Made by a program: the position numbers and the translations under genes. DNA of 64,000 bases, from assembly GCA_944324905.1 (NCBI GenBank), contig CALUYB010000001.1, positions 211,485 to 275,484 on the forward strand, read 5' to 3'. The DNA comes from Candidatus Gastranaerophilales bacterium (GTDB lineage: Bacteria; Cyanobacteriota; Vampirovibrionia; Gastranaerophilales; Gastranaerophilaceae). Under the pieces are notes generated by a model that saw only the letters and a program-made list of their open reading frames with translations, was not told the DNA's origin and searched no databases. The stretch's first letter is position 1. Each line of letters starts with the position of its first letter. Of the stretch, positions 33,456-43,245 are shown piece after piece.

Positions 33456-33959
33456 ATGCAAATACTTGAAGAAATCAAAGAAATTCTTATAAAAAACGGT
33501 TTAAAAATCGCCTGTGCCGAGTCTTGCACAGGCGGTTTAGTGAGTTCTTATTTGACTGATATTTCAGGCTCCAGTGCTTATATTGAGCAAAATTTTGTAA
33601 CTTATTCAAATGAAGCAAAAACAAGATTTTTAAATGTAAAAAAAGAAACATTGGACGAGTTTGGTGCGGTAAGTTCCGATGTTGCTTACCAAATGGCTTT
33701 GGGGCTTTTAAATTATGCGCAAGTTTCTCTTGCAACAACGGGCATTTTAGGGCCAACAGGCGGTTCAAAAGAAAAACCTGTGGGGCTTTGCTATATTGGT
33801 TTTGGAATTTTAAAAGGAAAAGGGCCTGTAATTAAGGTTGTAAAATTTCAATCAGAAATAAAAAATTCTGATGTTAATAAGATGAGGGTGGAAATTAAGG
33901 AGGACATTGCTAAAAACGCGCTTAAAAATCTTATTGGATTTTTAAAAGAAAATGTATGA
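33456..33959 (+). CDS. pncC: CinA C-terminal domain protein, nicotinamide-nucleotide amidohydrolase
   Basis: 167 aa, the stand-alone amidohydrolase domain without the N-terminal molybdopterin-like domain of full CinA. Signatures: IACAESCTGGLVSSYLTDISG (about 19-38), VTYSNEAKTRFLNV, GAVSSDVAYQMA and ATTGILGPTGGSKEKPVG. It deamidates nicotinamide mononucleotide to nicotinate mononucleotide in pyridine-nucleotide salvage. The active-site Ser-Cys-Thr-Gly block is intact. The tad pilus run starts 75 bp after it. Confidence 0.92.
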   Translation: MQILEEIKEILIKNGLKIACAESCTGGLVSSYLTDISGSSAYIEQNFVTYSNEAKTRFLNVKKETLDEFGAVSSDVAYQMALGLLNYAQVSLATTGILGPTGGSKEKPVGLCYIGFGILKGKGPVIKVVKFQSEIKNSDVNKMRVEIKEDIAKNALKNLIGFLKENV

Positions 33960-34034
33960 ACATGTAAAGAAACTTAATGATTTTTTAAAACGCGCAAAAT
34001 AATGTAAAATGTTAAGCGGAAGCTTTGTGAGTTT

Positions 34035-34904
34035 ATGAGTATAAAAAAGAATAAAAATCAGCTTATAATTTCCATAATAGTGGGGGTTGCAATTGCAGTC
34101 GCCTCTTATCAGGTTATTGTGAAATTAAAAATTGAAAATGAAAACTTAAAAAAACTCACTCAAACAAGCGCAAATTTGCCCATCAGAAAGATAATTTACG
34201 TTGTTGCAAAAACAGATATTAAAAAAGGTGAAAAAATTCAAGCTGATAACCTTACAACAAAGCAGTTTCCAATAGAGATAGAGGGTGCTATAACAGATAG
34301 TGCAAAGATTTCAGGGCTTATTGCAACAAAAGATATTAAAGCTGATTCGCCAATTGTAGAAAATTTCTTTAAAACTTCTGATATGGACATTGCCCAAAGT
34401 GAACCACAGCGCGGTTTTCGCTCTGTTGCTATAAGGCTTGATGTTCTGCCCCCATTTGTAAAAGCTCAAACTCACGCTGATATTTATTTCCCTAAAAATG
34501 CAATCCTTGCGCAGGATGTCAGGATTTTAAATATTTTAGATATTCCAAACAGTTCCCAAAAGTACGTTATGCTTGAAATAAGGGATAAAGATGTGCCTAT
34601 TTTTATAACAGCTTTAAACAATGACAAGGCTGTAATTATTCAAAGAAACAGGCATGAAAGAACTGGTTACAAGTTTAACTCAGGCATTGCACAGCTTCCA
34701 AAAATGCCTTCAGATGCTCCTGATAACCTTGTTGAAGTTAGTGACATTCCTCAATATGACATTGCACCAAGCGAAATACCTGTAAATGAGGTTAAAACAA
34801 AGCCAAAACAAGAAGTCCCTGTTGTAAAATCAACAATTAAAAATGAGGAGGAAATAGAATTTATTTCAGGCGACAAAAAAATGATTGTGGGGGCGCCCTT
34901 ATGA
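34035..34904 (+). CDS. cpaB: Tad pilus assembly protein CpaB (RcpC)
   Basis: 289 aa with an N-terminal membrane anchor (IISIIVGVAIAVASYQVIV, about 11-29), a coil, then a SAF domain with IYVVAKTDIKKGEKIQADNL (about 54-73). This is the order of CpaB/RcpC, a periplasmic protein that helps the secretin CpaC. The C-terminus is Lys/Glu/Pro-rich. The stop overlaps the start of cpaC (ATGA). It is the first gene of a six-gene pilus run; a long leader separates it from pncC. Confidence 0.9.
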   Translation: MSIKKNKNQLIISIIVGVAIAVASYQVIVKLKIENENLKKLTQTSANLPIRKIIYVVAKTDIKKGEKIQADNLTTKQFPIEIEGAITDSAKISGLIATKDIKADSPIVENFFKTSDMDIAQSEPQRGFRSVAIRLDVLPPFVKAQTHADIYFPKNAILAQDVRILNILDIPNSSQKYVMLEIRDKDVPIFITALNNDKAVIIQRNRHERTGYKFNSGIAQLPKMPSDAPDNLVEVSDIPQYDIAPSEIPVNEVKTKPKQEVPVVKSTIKNEEEIEFISGDKKMIVGAPL

Positions 34905-36247
34905 TGTTTAAAAGGTTTAAAAACTTAATATTTGCCCTTGTTCTAGCGCTTTTGTGCACCTGCTCATTTGCGCAAAGTAATTTTAGAGGGGTAGAAAACC
35001 AGCCTGTTAACATAAATGCGCCATGGGAAAATGAAGACAGTTACAATTTTAATGATTCAATGGTCGTGAAAAATGCCCTTAGGGATAACAACCAAAAGCT
35101 TTACGCGGTTGTTGGAAAATCTCAAATTTTAAATTTTGATACTCCTGTGAAAAGAATTTCAATAGCTGATCCAAGTGTAGCAGATATTGTGATTTTAACT
35201 TCAAAACAACTAATGGTTAATGGCAAAAAAGCAGGAAATACAAGCCTTATATTTTGGGGTAAAAATTCAGAACCTGTATTTTACAACCTTGTAATTCAGC
35301 AGGATGTTGATGAATTTTTAAAAGCAGTAGACTATATTGCGCCAAATGAAAATGTGTCGATTATTTTTAATAATAATGGCGCAGTTTTGTCAGGAAAAGT
35401 CAGCACAACAGCTACAAGGCAAAAAATTCTTGACCTTGCAAAAGCTTACAATATAAATCTTGTTGATATGACAGAAAGTGCCTCAAAACAAGTACTTTTA
35501 GAGGTAAAAGTTGCAGAGGTTACAAAAAACTTCTCAAGGAACTTAGGCACAGGTTTTAGCATTGGCAACAACTCTAAATTTGAACAGGCAGGCGGCTCTA
35601 TGACAGGTGATGGCGGTTTTGCTACTGACGCCTTGCCATTGGGCAAATTTTCTCGTGTACTTGTCAGCAACGGGGTTAAATATTTCTTTTCAAATAAAGC
35701 CGGCGACATAGCTTTTGAACTTCAAGCAGCCGAAACAAAAGGCGATGCACAGATTTTAGCTGAACCAAAACTTTTAGCGGTGGACGGTGAGGAAGCAAGC
35801 TTTAATGTGGGTAATGAAGTCCCTGTACCTTCTGATGTCGGGCAGTACGGGCAAATTGCCTATGACTTTAAAAAAACGGGTGTTATTTTAAACTTTACGC
35901 CAACTATTATGGAAAAAACAGGCAGGATTAAGCTTAAACTTGCGCCTGAGGTTAGTGAAATTGACCGCTCATCAGGGGTTATGGATGCTCAAAATGCTGT
36001 TGTAATTCCAGGGTTTAAAACAAGAAAAGTTGAAACAACTGTTGAGCTTATGGACGGTGAAACCCTTGTTATAGCAGGGCTTTTAAATAATTCAAGTTCA
36101 AAATCAAACAATCAAGTGCCTTTGTTGGGCGACATTCCAATTATTGGAATACTGTTCAAGAAAATAGAAGACACAAAAAACGATACCGAACTTATGATTT
36201 TTATTACACCAAGAATAGTTGATGCGCCAGTTCTAGAGGACATTTAA
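34901..36247 (+). CDS. cpaC: Tad pilus secretin CpaC (RcpA)
   Basis: 448 aa with a signal peptide (LIFALVLALLCTCSFAQ). The pilus-associated N-terminal domain (VGKSQILNFDTPVKRISIAD, SKQLMVNGKKAGNTSLIFWG) precedes a secretin core: ILAEPKLLAVDGEEASFNVG, FTPTIMEKTGRIKLKLAPEV and ETLVIAGLLNNSSSKSNNQV ending in IGILFKK. It forms the outer-membrane ring through which the Flp pilus passes. Its presence implies an outer membrane. Confidence 0.93.
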   Translation: MMFKRFKNLIFALVLALLCTCSFAQSNFRGVENQPVNINAPWENEDSYNFNDSMVVKNALRDNNQKLYAVVGKSQILNFDTPVKRISIADPSVADIVILTSKQLMVNGKKAGNTSLIFWGKNSEPVFYNLVIQQDVDEFLKAVDYIAPNENVSIIFNNNGAVLSGKVSTTATRQKILDLAKAYNINLVDMTESASKQVLLEVKVAEVTKNFSRNLGTGFSIGNNSKFEQAGGSMTGDGGFATDALPLGKFSRVLVSNGVKYFFSNKAGDIAFELQAAETKGDAQILAEPKLLAVDGEEASFNVGNEVPVPSDVGQYGQIAYDFKKTGVILNFTPTIMEKTGRIKLKLAPEVSEIDRSSGVMDAQNAVVIPGFKTRKVETTVELMDGETLVIAGLLNNSSSKSNNQVPLLGDIPIIGILFKKIEDTKNDTELMIFITPRIVDAPVLEDI

Positions 36248-36249
36248 AA

Positions 36250-37458
36250 ATGAGTATAAAAATAGACACAGTTATAATTGAACCTGATAGCACAAGCAGA
36301 GAGCTTATAAGGACTTATTTAGAAAAAGTCGAAGATATAAATTTAATTGGCGAATTTGATGATGCCATAAATTCTTATGCTCAAATTAATGAAATGCATC
36401 CTAACCTTATTATTGTTGACATTTCAGAGCGTACTCAGCTGACTTTAGATACTATTGTTAAGTTTTCAAAAAACCTCAGAAACTCTAAAATCATTGTTCT
36501 TTCTTACAATGCAGATTCTGAATTAGTCATAAAATCGCTTCGGGCAGGGGCAAGGGAATACCTTATAAAGCCTCTCATTGAGGATGATTTTATTCAATCG
36601 GTTGAAAAAATTAAAGATTTAATTTTAGGCAACATTAATGACACTACAAAATGTAAGGTTATAACTACTTTTTCAAACAAAGGCGGTATTGGTAAAACCT
36701 CTATTGCAACAAATCTTGCGCTTGAAATTGCAAATCTTACAAATGAAAAAGTTGCTCTTGTTGATTTAAACTTTCAAATGGGTGATGTTACAACGTTTTT
36801 GGATTTAAATCCTTCTTTTGACACCTCTTATGTTGTAAATAATTTAGAGAGAATTGATGAAACATTTTTGCTCTCAACCCTTGAAAAATATAAAGACACT
36901 TCCTTGTATGTTCTTGCTGATCCGCCTGATTTAGAACAGGCTGAAATTATAACAAGTGAAAATATTACAACGCTTATAAATGTCCTAAGGAGCGTGTTTT
37001 CCTACGTTATTATTGATACGACAAGTTCTTTTGACGGCAAAACAATTACAGCACTTGATAATTCAGATTTAATACTGCTTGTTGCGATTTTAAATTTACC
37101 CTCTGTGCGCAACTGTCAAAGGTGTTTTGACCTGTTTAAGCGTTTAGGATACCAAAAAGATAAGATTAAACTTATAATAAACAGGTACATGGAAAACGAT
37201 GAAATAAAAATCGAAGATGTTGAAGACGTTTTAGGACACAGTGTTTACTATAAAATACCAAATAACTATTTTACAATTATAAATGCAATAAATAAAGGTA
37301 TGCCCGTTAGCGATATTAATCACCAGTCAAATTTAGCAAAGGCTTTTAAAGAGCTTGCGGCACTTTTGTCAGATAATTATACCTACAGTGCGCAAAAGCA
37401 GGTTAAGGCGGAGCATGCGGGCTTTATGGGATTATTTAAAAAGAAGGAGAAAAAGTAA
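36250..37458 (+). CDS. cpaE: CpaE/TadZ: receiver domain fused to a MinD-like ATPase
   Basis: 402 aa. The N-terminal receiver-like domain has an acidic pocket (IIEPDSTSRELI), a phospho-acceptor position (LIIVDISER, about Asp56), LSYNAD and YLIKP, so unlike many TadZ proteins all receiver residues seem kept. The C-terminal MinD/ParA-type domain has a deviant Walker A, NKGGIGKTSIATNLA (about 142-156), and VALVDLNFQMGDV. CpaE places the Tad pilus machine in the cell. It lies directly before cpaF. Confidence 0.9.
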   Translation: MSIKIDTVIIEPDSTSRELIRTYLEKVEDINLIGEFDDAINSYAQINEMHPNLIIVDISERTQLTLDTIVKFSKNLRNSKIIVLSYNADSELVIKSLRAGAREYLIKPLIEDDFIQSVEKIKDLILGNINDTTKCKVITTFSNKGGIGKTSIATNLALEIANLTNEKVALVDLNFQMGDVTTFLDLNPSFDTSYVVNNLERIDETFLLSTLEKYKDTSLYVLADPPDLEQAEIITSENITTLINVLRSVFSYVIIDTTSSFDGKTITALDNSDLILLVAILNLPSVRNCQRCFDLFKRLGYQKDKIKLIINRYMENDEIKIEDVEDVLGHSVYYKIPNNYFTIINAINKGMPVSDINHQSNLAKAFKELAALLSDNYTYSAQKQVKAEHAGFMGLFKKKEKK

Positions 37459-38967
37459 TTGTCACTTAAAGATAGATTAAATAATGGTGTAAAAAATCAG
37501 CAAAATCAGTTAGGGGAAAACCAGCTCGGTGCTTTTATGGGCGATGTGCCATTGAGTGCGGAGTTTGCAGATTTAAAAGAAAAACTCCACGCGCTTTTGA
37601 TAGATAAAGTTAACACCACTCCTGACTGGAGCAATTATAATGACAATGAGCAAAAAAACCTTATAAGGCAGTTTATAGAACATCAAATTTCTACAAATTT
37701 TCGCTCAACTCCTTTAAATAAAATTGAACGCGACAGACTGATAAGGGAGATAATCCAAGAGGCAAAAGGCTATGGCCCGCTGGATCCGCTTTTAGCTGAT
37801 CCTTCAATTAGTGATATTTTGGTTAATGGTGCTAAAAATGTATATGTAGAGCGTAACGGTAAGCTTTTCAAAACTACAATTACTTTTAAAGATAATAACC
37901 ACCTGAAAAATATTATAGAGAGAATTGTTTCAAAGGTGGGAAGAAGAATTGATGAAAAATCGCCGATGGTGGACGCTCGTTTGCCTGACGGTTCAAGGGT
38001 TAACGCTATTATACCTCCGCTTGCAATAGATGGCCCGTCTTTGTCAATTAGACGTTTTAGAGCAGACAGTGGTACTATGGAAAGTCTTTTGAAATGGGGT
38101 TCAATTTCAACGGAAATTGCTCAAGTTTTGTCTGCTGCAGTTGCTGCAAGGCTGAATATAATAATTAGCGGCGGAACAGGTGCAGGTAAAACAACGCTTT
38201 TAAACAGTTTGTCGGCAAAAATTCCAAATGGCGAGCGCATTATTACAATAGAGGATTCTGCTGAGCTTTGTTTGCAGCAGGAACATATTGTAAGGCTTGA
38301 AACAAGACCGCCAAACATCGAAGGACAAGGTCAAGTAAGTGCAAGAGATTTAGTTATAAACAGTTTGCGTATGCGTCCTGACAGGATAATAATAGGGGAG
38401 TGTCGTGGAGCTGAAACACTTGATATGTTACAGGCTATGAACACAGGGCATGACGGTTCTTTAACTACTTTGCACGCAAATTCACCGCGTGATGCACTTT
38501 CAAGGCTTGAAACAATGGTTATGTTCTCAGGAATTGATTTGCCTGAAAAGAACATAAAAAGCCAAATAGCCTCTGCAATTAATATAATTATTCAAGTTTC
38601 AAGGCTTTCTGACGGTTCAAGAAAAATTACAAAAGTATCTGAAATTGTAGGCATGGAGGGAGATGTCATTACAATGCAGGATATTTTTGTTTGGGAGCAA
38701 ACAGGCGCAGGTGTTAACACTGTTATGGGTATGCACTCCTCAACAGGTATTAGACCAAAATTTTTAGATAAAATTACAGCAAAAGGCATTGAGATAAATC
38801 CGCAAATTTTTGATAGGGGCTACAGACACACTTACCTGTCAAAAAACGGTAATAAGTCGCAAATGCCAACAACTCCTGCTGCTGTTGAAACAAATAAAAC
38901 TCGCGAAGAAATAGCGAACAAAGAAATGGTCTTGAATGTAGATTTATTAAAAAGGCTTAAGAGATGA
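37459..38967 (+). CDS. cpaF: Tad pilus ATPase CpaF (TadA)
   Basis: 502 aa starting with TTG, with AAGGAG nine bases upstream and the previous stop just before. A helical N-terminal domain is followed by a type II/IV secretion ATPase core: ILVNGAKNVYVERNGKL, RLPDGSRVNAIIPP, Walker A IISGGTGAGKTTLLN (about 234-248), Asp box ITIEDSAEL, Walker B MRPDRIIIGECRGAE and the His box TGHDGSLTTLHANSP. It powers assembly, and probably retraction, of the Flp pilus from the cytoplasm. Confidence 0.96.
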   Translation: MSLKDRLNNGVKNQQNQLGENQLGAFMGDVPLSAEFADLKEKLHALLIDKVNTTPDWSNYNDNEQKNLIRQFIEHQISTNFRSTPLNKIERDRLIREIIQEAKGYGPLDPLLADPSISDILVNGAKNVYVERNGKLFKTTITFKDNNHLKNIIERIVSKVGRRIDEKSPMVDARLPDGSRVNAIIPPLAIDGPSLSIRRFRADSGTMESLLKWGSISTEIAQVLSAAVAARLNIIISGGTGAGKTTLLNSLSAKIPNGERIITIEDSAELCLQQEHIVRLETRPPNIEGQGQVSARDLVINSLRMRPDRIIIGECRGAETLDMLQAMNTGHDGSLTTLHANSPRDALSRLETMVMFSGIDLPEKNIKSQIASAINIIIQVSRLSDGSRKITKVSEIVGMEGDVITMQDIFVWEQTGAGVNTVMGMHSSTGIRPKFLDKITAKGIEINPQIFDRGYRHTYLSKNGNKSQMPTTPAAVETNKTREEIANKEMVLNVDLLKRLKR

Positions 38968-39929
38968 GCGCATTTTTTGCATCTGTACTTCTTGGTTTTT
39001 TGAGTTTTTTGCTGCTTGTGAATTTGTTTTCAATTAGAATTCCCAGGCAGTTTGCACTTCAAAAAAGACTTGAAGAAATAAAAGAAAAAAATCCTAATAA
39101 AAAAACATCAAATTATAAGGATGACGAGTTTTCTTTTCTTTATAATAATTTTCGTTATAAAATTTTTGCGCAACGCTTTGCGGGTTTTAAATTAACGGAA
39201 AAAATCAAAAATGAAATTATGCTCTCAGGTGTGAACATGCAAGTTGACACTTTTATAATTTTAAGTGTTATGTGTGTTGTGCCTATTGCGACTATTTTGC
39301 TTTTAACCACCCCAAAACTCTTGCCGATAAGCTTTTTAGGGCTTTTTATACCTTTAAATGTTTTAAAAATCAAAACATCAATGCGAAATGCTGCATTTGC
39401 AAAACAATTGCCCGATACTCTTGATTTGCTTTCAAATTCGCTGCGCGCTGGGCACTCTATATACAGCGCCTTTGAAGTTATTACAAAAGAAATGCCAATG
39501 CCGATTTCAGGTGTATTTAAAACTGCAATTGATGAGCTGGCTGTGGGTTCAGACGCTAAGCAAGCGATTTTGTCTTTATCTAAAACTGTTCCAAATAATA
39601 TGGATTTAAAGTTTTTTATAACTGCAGTAATTTTACAAAGAGAAGTGGGTGGAAACCTTGCAAAAATTCTTGACGGGCTTTCTTATACGATAAGGGAGCG
39701 TTTTAAAATGGCAGGACAGTTGAAGGCCCAAACTGCGCAGGCAAGGTTTTCGGGCTTTATGCTTGTTTGCGTTCCGCCAATAATAGCAGGAATTTTATTT
39801 GTACTTTCACCTGATTATATGAGTCCTCTTTTGAATACTCAGCAAGGTAACAGCGCGCTTTTGCTGGCGTTGACCTTGTTGCTTTTAGGGGTTTATATGA
39901 TTAAAAAAATTGTCACTATTGAAATATAA
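38964..39929 (+). CDS. tadB: Tad inner-membrane platform protein TadB (T2SS F family)
   Basis: 321 aa with an N-terminal helix (FASVLLGFLSFLLLVNLFS), a mid pair of helices, and the GspF-type cytosolic segment KQLPDTLDLLSNSLRAGHSI (about 142-161) with LQREVGGNLAKILDGLSYTI. Two more helices close it. It pairs with TadC to form the platform on which CpaF works. It overlaps cpaF by 4 bp. Confidence 0.92.
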   Translation: MSAFFASVLLGFLSFLLLVNLFSIRIPRQFALQKRLEEIKEKNPNKKTSNYKDDEFSFLYNNFRYKIFAQRFAGFKLTEKIKNEIMLSGVNMQVDTFIILSVMCVVPIATILLLTTPKLLPISFLGLFIPLNVLKIKTSMRNAAFAKQLPDTLDLLSNSLRAGHSIYSAFEVITKEMPMPISGVFKTAIDELAVGSDAKQAILSLSKTVPNNMDLKFFITAVILQREVGGNLAKILDGLSYTIRERFKMAGQLKAQTAQARFSGFMLVCVPPIIAGILFVLSPDYMSPLLNTQQGNSALLLALTLLLLGVYMIKKIVTIEI

Positions 39930-39938
39930 GGAGAGAAA

Positions 39939-40826
39939 TTGCCACCTGAGATAATACCGATATTGCTGGGTTTATGGGCGTTTTGGATTATAAATATATT
40001 TTATGACCCAAATGAAAATTTTGTGCGCCAAAGACTCAGAAAAACAGGTGGGAAATCAAGAAGAAAAAGCTTGTACAACAATTTTTCAAAACTTTTAAAA
40101 CCGATTTCCATAAAAAGTATTTCAAATAAAGTTTTTAGAAAAAAAATCCATGAGCTTTTGTACTCTTATGGTGTTGCCTCTAGCGATGACGATATTTTAG
40201 AGTTTGAAAACAGAAGGCTATACAGGCTTTTAATAGTTGTTATTTTTTGTGCTGCAATGCTTTTTTTGTTTCCAAATACAACAACTGCCTCAAGCTCAAT
40301 ATTAATTTGCTATATGACGTATAAATACCCTGAATATCAAATAATGAAGCACATTAAAAAAAAGCAAAAGGAATTTATAAAATATTTTCCTGATGCTGTT
40401 GATTTGCTGTCGGTTTGTGTTGAGGCAGGGCTTGGAGTTGATGGGGCAATTGAGCGCGTTGCAAGTGAGTTTAGCGGGCTTTCAAAGGCTGTAAGTAGTG
40501 AGTTTAACAGACTTTCAAAGGATGTGATGTCTGGTTTACCAAGAGAAGAAGCTCTAAAAAATATGGCAAAAAGAGTAAATACAAGCGATTTACAGTCATT
40601 TACCGCAATGCTTGTGCAATCTGAAAAAATGGGTACAAGCGTGGCGCAGTCACTCAGGGTTTATTGCGAAACATTGAGGACACGCAAAAAACAAAGGATT
40701 GAGGAGCTTGTGCAAAGTGCAAGTACAAAAATGACAATTCCTATGATATTGTTTCTTTTACCGGCATTGTTTATAGTTATATTATATCCGGCGGTTATTA
40801 AAATTATGGAGAACATGGCAGGTTAA
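39939..40826 (+). CDS. tadC: Tad inner-membrane platform protein TadC (T2SS F family)
   Basis: 295 aa starting with TTG, with AAGGAG at a good distance. The GspF-type segment is FPDAVDLLSVCVEAGLGVDG (about 148-167), with LQSFTAMLVQSEKMGTSVAQ, and the C-terminal helix is KMTIPMILFLLPALFIVILY. It is the second platform subunit. No tadD, tadE/G or prepilin peptidase gene follows; instead ribD begins two bases after the stop. Confidence 0.92.
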   Translation: MPPEIIPILLGLWAFWIINIFYDPNENFVRQRLRKTGGKSRRKSLYNNFSKLLKPISIKSISNKVFRKKIHELLYSYGVASSDDDILEFENRRLYRLLIVVIFCAAMLFLFPNTTTASSSILICYMTYKYPEYQIMKHIKKKQKEFIKYFPDAVDLLSVCVEAGLGVDGAIERVASEFSGLSKAVSSEFNRLSKDVMSGLPREEALKNMAKRVNTSDLQSFTAMLVQSEKMGTSVAQSLRVYCETLRTRKKQRIEELVQSASTKMTIPMILFLLPALFIVILYPAVIKIMENMAG

Positions 40827-40827
40827 A

Positions 40828-41895
40828 ATGATGAAAAAATATGAAGAACTTATGAAAATTTGTTTGGATGAGGCTCAAAAATATCGTTTTGATGTTGCGC
40901 CAAATCCTATGGTGTGCGCGATTATTTACGATGAAAACAATGACAAAATAATTTCAAAAGGCGTGCACAAAAAATACGGCGAAAATCACGCTGAAAGAAA
41001 CGCAATAATTGAAGCAGGTGATGTAGATTTTTCTGATAAAACGCTTATTGTAAATCTTGAACCTTGTTCACATCAGGGTAAAACCCCGCCCTGTGCAGAT
41101 TTAATAATAGAAAAAGGATTTAAAAAAGTTGTTATAGGAACTTATGACCCTAATCCGCTTGTTTGTTCGCAAGGTGTAATGAAGTTAAAAAACGCCGGAA
41201 TTGAAGTTATAAGCGGGGTTTTAGAGGATGAGTGCAAAGAGTTAAACAAAGTCTTTATAAAAAATGTCACAAAAAAAATGCCCTATGTCACAGTGAAAAT
41301 CGCAACAACTTTTGATTCAAAAATTGTAACTGCAGGCGGTGAGTCAAAATGGATAACAGGAGAGGCCTCAAGAGCTTATGTGCAAAAGCTAAGAGCCCAG
41401 CATTTTGGTATATTAAGCGGTTCAGGGACAGTTTTAGCCGACAATCCTGCGCTTACTTGCAGATTAAAAGGCGAAAGGTCGCCTGAGAGGATAATTATAG
41501 ACAGGCATGGTAAAATCCCCTTTGATTATCAGGTTTTTAGGGATGATGATACAAGGGTTTTTCTTGCAACGCACAATTTAGAGAGAGATTTCCCGAAAAA
41601 TGTTGCCCCTGTTGAGTTTGCAAATTTTAGAGATTTATTTGCAAAATTGTACAATATGGGAGTTTATTCAATTCTTGTCGAAACAGGCAAAACTATTTTA
41701 ACCACATTGGTTAAGCAAGAAATGGCAGATGAAATTTACAAGTTTGTTTCACCTAAAATTTTTGGCACAGGCATGGATTTTATTGGAAATTTAAATGTTT
41801 TCAAAATTAGTGAATGCTATAAACTTGAATTTAGGGAAATTGAAAGAGTTGAAGAAGATATTTTAATAAAAGCAAGATTTTTGTATGATGAATAA
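40828..41895 (+). CDS. ribD: Bifunctional riboflavin deaminase/reductase
   Basis: 355 aa. The N-terminal deaminase has the zinc site in NHAERNAI (His/Glu, about 52-59) and [14 protein letters not shown] (two Cys, about 74-87). The C-terminal reductase starts near residue 150 with [15 protein letters not shown] and has [21 protein letters not shown], and a final [12 protein letters not shown]. It converts the pyrimidine product of GTP cyclohydrolase II for riboflavin synthesis. No other rib gene is near. It follows tadC by one base and is likely in the same transcript. Confidence 0.94.
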   Translation: MMKKYEELMKICLDEAQKYRFDVAPNPMVCAIIYDENNDKIISKGVHKKYGENHAERNAIIEAGDVDFSDKTLIVNLEPCSHQGKTPPCADLIIEKGFKKVVIGTYDPNPLVCSQGVMKLKNAGIEVISGVLEDECKELNKVFIKNVTKKMPYVTVKIATTFDSKIVTAGGESKWITGEASRAYVQKLRAQHFGILSGSGTVLADNPALTCRLKGERSPERIIIDRHGKIPFDYQVFRDDDTRVFLATHNLERDFPKNVAPVEFANFRDLFAKLYNMGVYSILVETGKTILTTLVKQEMADEIYKFVSPKIFGTGMDFIGNLNVFKISECYKLEFREIERVEEDILIKARFLYDE

Positions 41896-41908
41896 AAAGG
41901 AGAAAATT

Positions 41909-42346
41909 TTGAAAATTCTTGTAATAAATGGCCCAAATTTAAATATGCTTGGCATAAGAGAGCCTGAAATATACGGTTCGATGACACTTGATGATATTCA
42001 AGAGGAACTTAAAAATTACGCAAAAAGCTTAGACCAATCAATTGAGCTTGAGTTTTTTCAGTCTAATTTTGAAGGTGAAATTGTGGATAAAATTCAAAAT
42101 GCGCTGAATAATTTTGACGGAATTATAATTAACCCTGCAGCCTACACTCACACAAGCGTTGCTATAGCGGACGCTATTGCCTCTGTGAACATTAAAACAG
42201 TTGAAGTGCATTTGAGCAATATATACTCTCGCGAAGATTTTAGACACAACTCTTACATTGCGCCAAAATGCCTTGGGCAAGTTGCAGGTTTTTCAAAAAA
42301 CAGCTATAAAATGGCGCTTTTAGGGCTTTATGGCGCGCTAAAGTAA
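41909..42346 (+). CDS. aroQ: Type II 3-dehydroquinate dehydratase
   Basis: 145 aa from TTG at 41909, which has AAGGAG six bases upstream; a longer frame from 41885 runs back into ribD. Family residues: [20 protein letters not shown] (about 4-23, with the active-site Asn and Tyr), [29 protein letters not shown] with the catalytic His, [15 protein letters not shown] and the GQVAGF segment. It makes 3-dehydroshikimate in the shikimate pathway as a dodecamer. Confidence 0.95.
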   Translation: MKILVINGPNLNMLGIREPEIYGSMTLDDIQEELKNYAKSLDQSIELEFFQSNFEGEIVDKIQNALNNFDGIIINPAAYTHTSVAIADAIASVNIKTVEVHLSNIYSREDFRHNSYIAPKCLGQVAGFSKNSYKMALLGLYGALK

Positions 42347-42348
42347 AA

Positions 42349-43245
42349 ATGGAAAATACTGAGTTAAAATTTATAGAAATAATTAAAAACTCCCTTTTAG
42401 ACAGCTCTTACCTTGGGGACGACTGTGCTTATTTAAAAGACTTAAATCTTTGCATAAGCACAGACGCGCTTGTCGAGGGTGTGCATTTTGATTTTAATTT
42501 TATTTCACCCTATTTGTTGGCTAAAAAGGCTCTTAAGGTTAATATAAGTGATATTTTAGCCTCAGGTGCAAAACCAATGTATGCAACGATTACAATAAGC
42601 GGCAAGTTGGATGAAAAATTTATAGAAGAATTTTATAAGGGTGTTAATGAGATAGAGCAAGAATTTGGGCTAAAAATAATTGGCGGAGATTTAACAGGCG
42701 GTGAAAAAATAAACATTTCAATTTGCATTTCAGGCGACACTAAAAATCGCAACATTTCATCGAGAAAAAATGCAAAAGAGGGTTATTTGCTTGCACTTTG
42801 CGGAAATTTTGGGGCATCTGCCACAGGGTTTAAAATGTTGCTTAAAGATTCAAATATTCAAAACGGCTTTACAAAAGCGCACCTTGAGCCAATTTTGCAG
42901 TTTGAATGTTCGCAAAAAATCGCGCAAATTGCAAAAGAACCATATGCTATGATGGACTCATCAGACGGTTTAATTAACGCTCTTGAGTGGATTTCACGCT
43001 CATCCGGCGTTGGTTTTGAGTTGGAATTTGAAAAAATCCCACATATTCAAGGTACAGTGCGCGAGGATGTGCTTTTTGGCGGTGAGGATTATTCTTTAGT
43101 GTGCGTTTTAAGTGAAAATGATTATAAAAAATTAAATTTAAAAGAGCTGAAAGTCGTGGGTAGAGCGGTTTTTGGGGATAAAATTTTAATTAATGGCAAG
43201 GACATAAAAGAAGAAAAAAGAGGGGAGTTTTTGCATTTTGATTAG
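42349..43245 (+). CDS. thiL: Thiamine-monophosphate kinase
   Basis: 298 aa, somewhat short for the family. Residues: YLGDDCAYL (ATP and metal-binding Asp pair, about 21-29), STDALVEGVHFDFNF (about 38-52), KKALKVNISDILASGAKP (about 60-77), IIGGDLTGGEKINIS, MMDSSDGLINALEWI, and FGGEDYSLVCVL. It phosphorylates thiamine monophosphate to the diphosphate cofactor. It starts 2 bp after aroQ and overlaps ispD by 8 bp. Confidence 0.92.
   Translation: MENTELKFIEIIKNSLLDSSYLGDDCAYLKDLNLCISTDALVEGVHFDFNFISPYLLAKKALKVNISDILASGAKPMYATITISGKLDEKFIEEFYKGVNEIEQEFGLKIIGGDLTGGEKINISICISGDTKNRNISSRKNAKEGYLLALCGNFGASATGFKMLLKDSNIQNGFTKAHLEPILQFECSQKIAQIAKEPYAMMDSSDGLINALEWISRSSGVGFELEFEKIPHIQGTVREDVLFGGEDYSLVCVLSENDYKKLNLKELKVVGRAVFGDKILINGKDIKEEKRGEFLHFD

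Noticed and set aside
40800..40830. FMN riboswitch upstream of ribD
   Set aside because: Only one base separates tadC and ribD; there is no leader.
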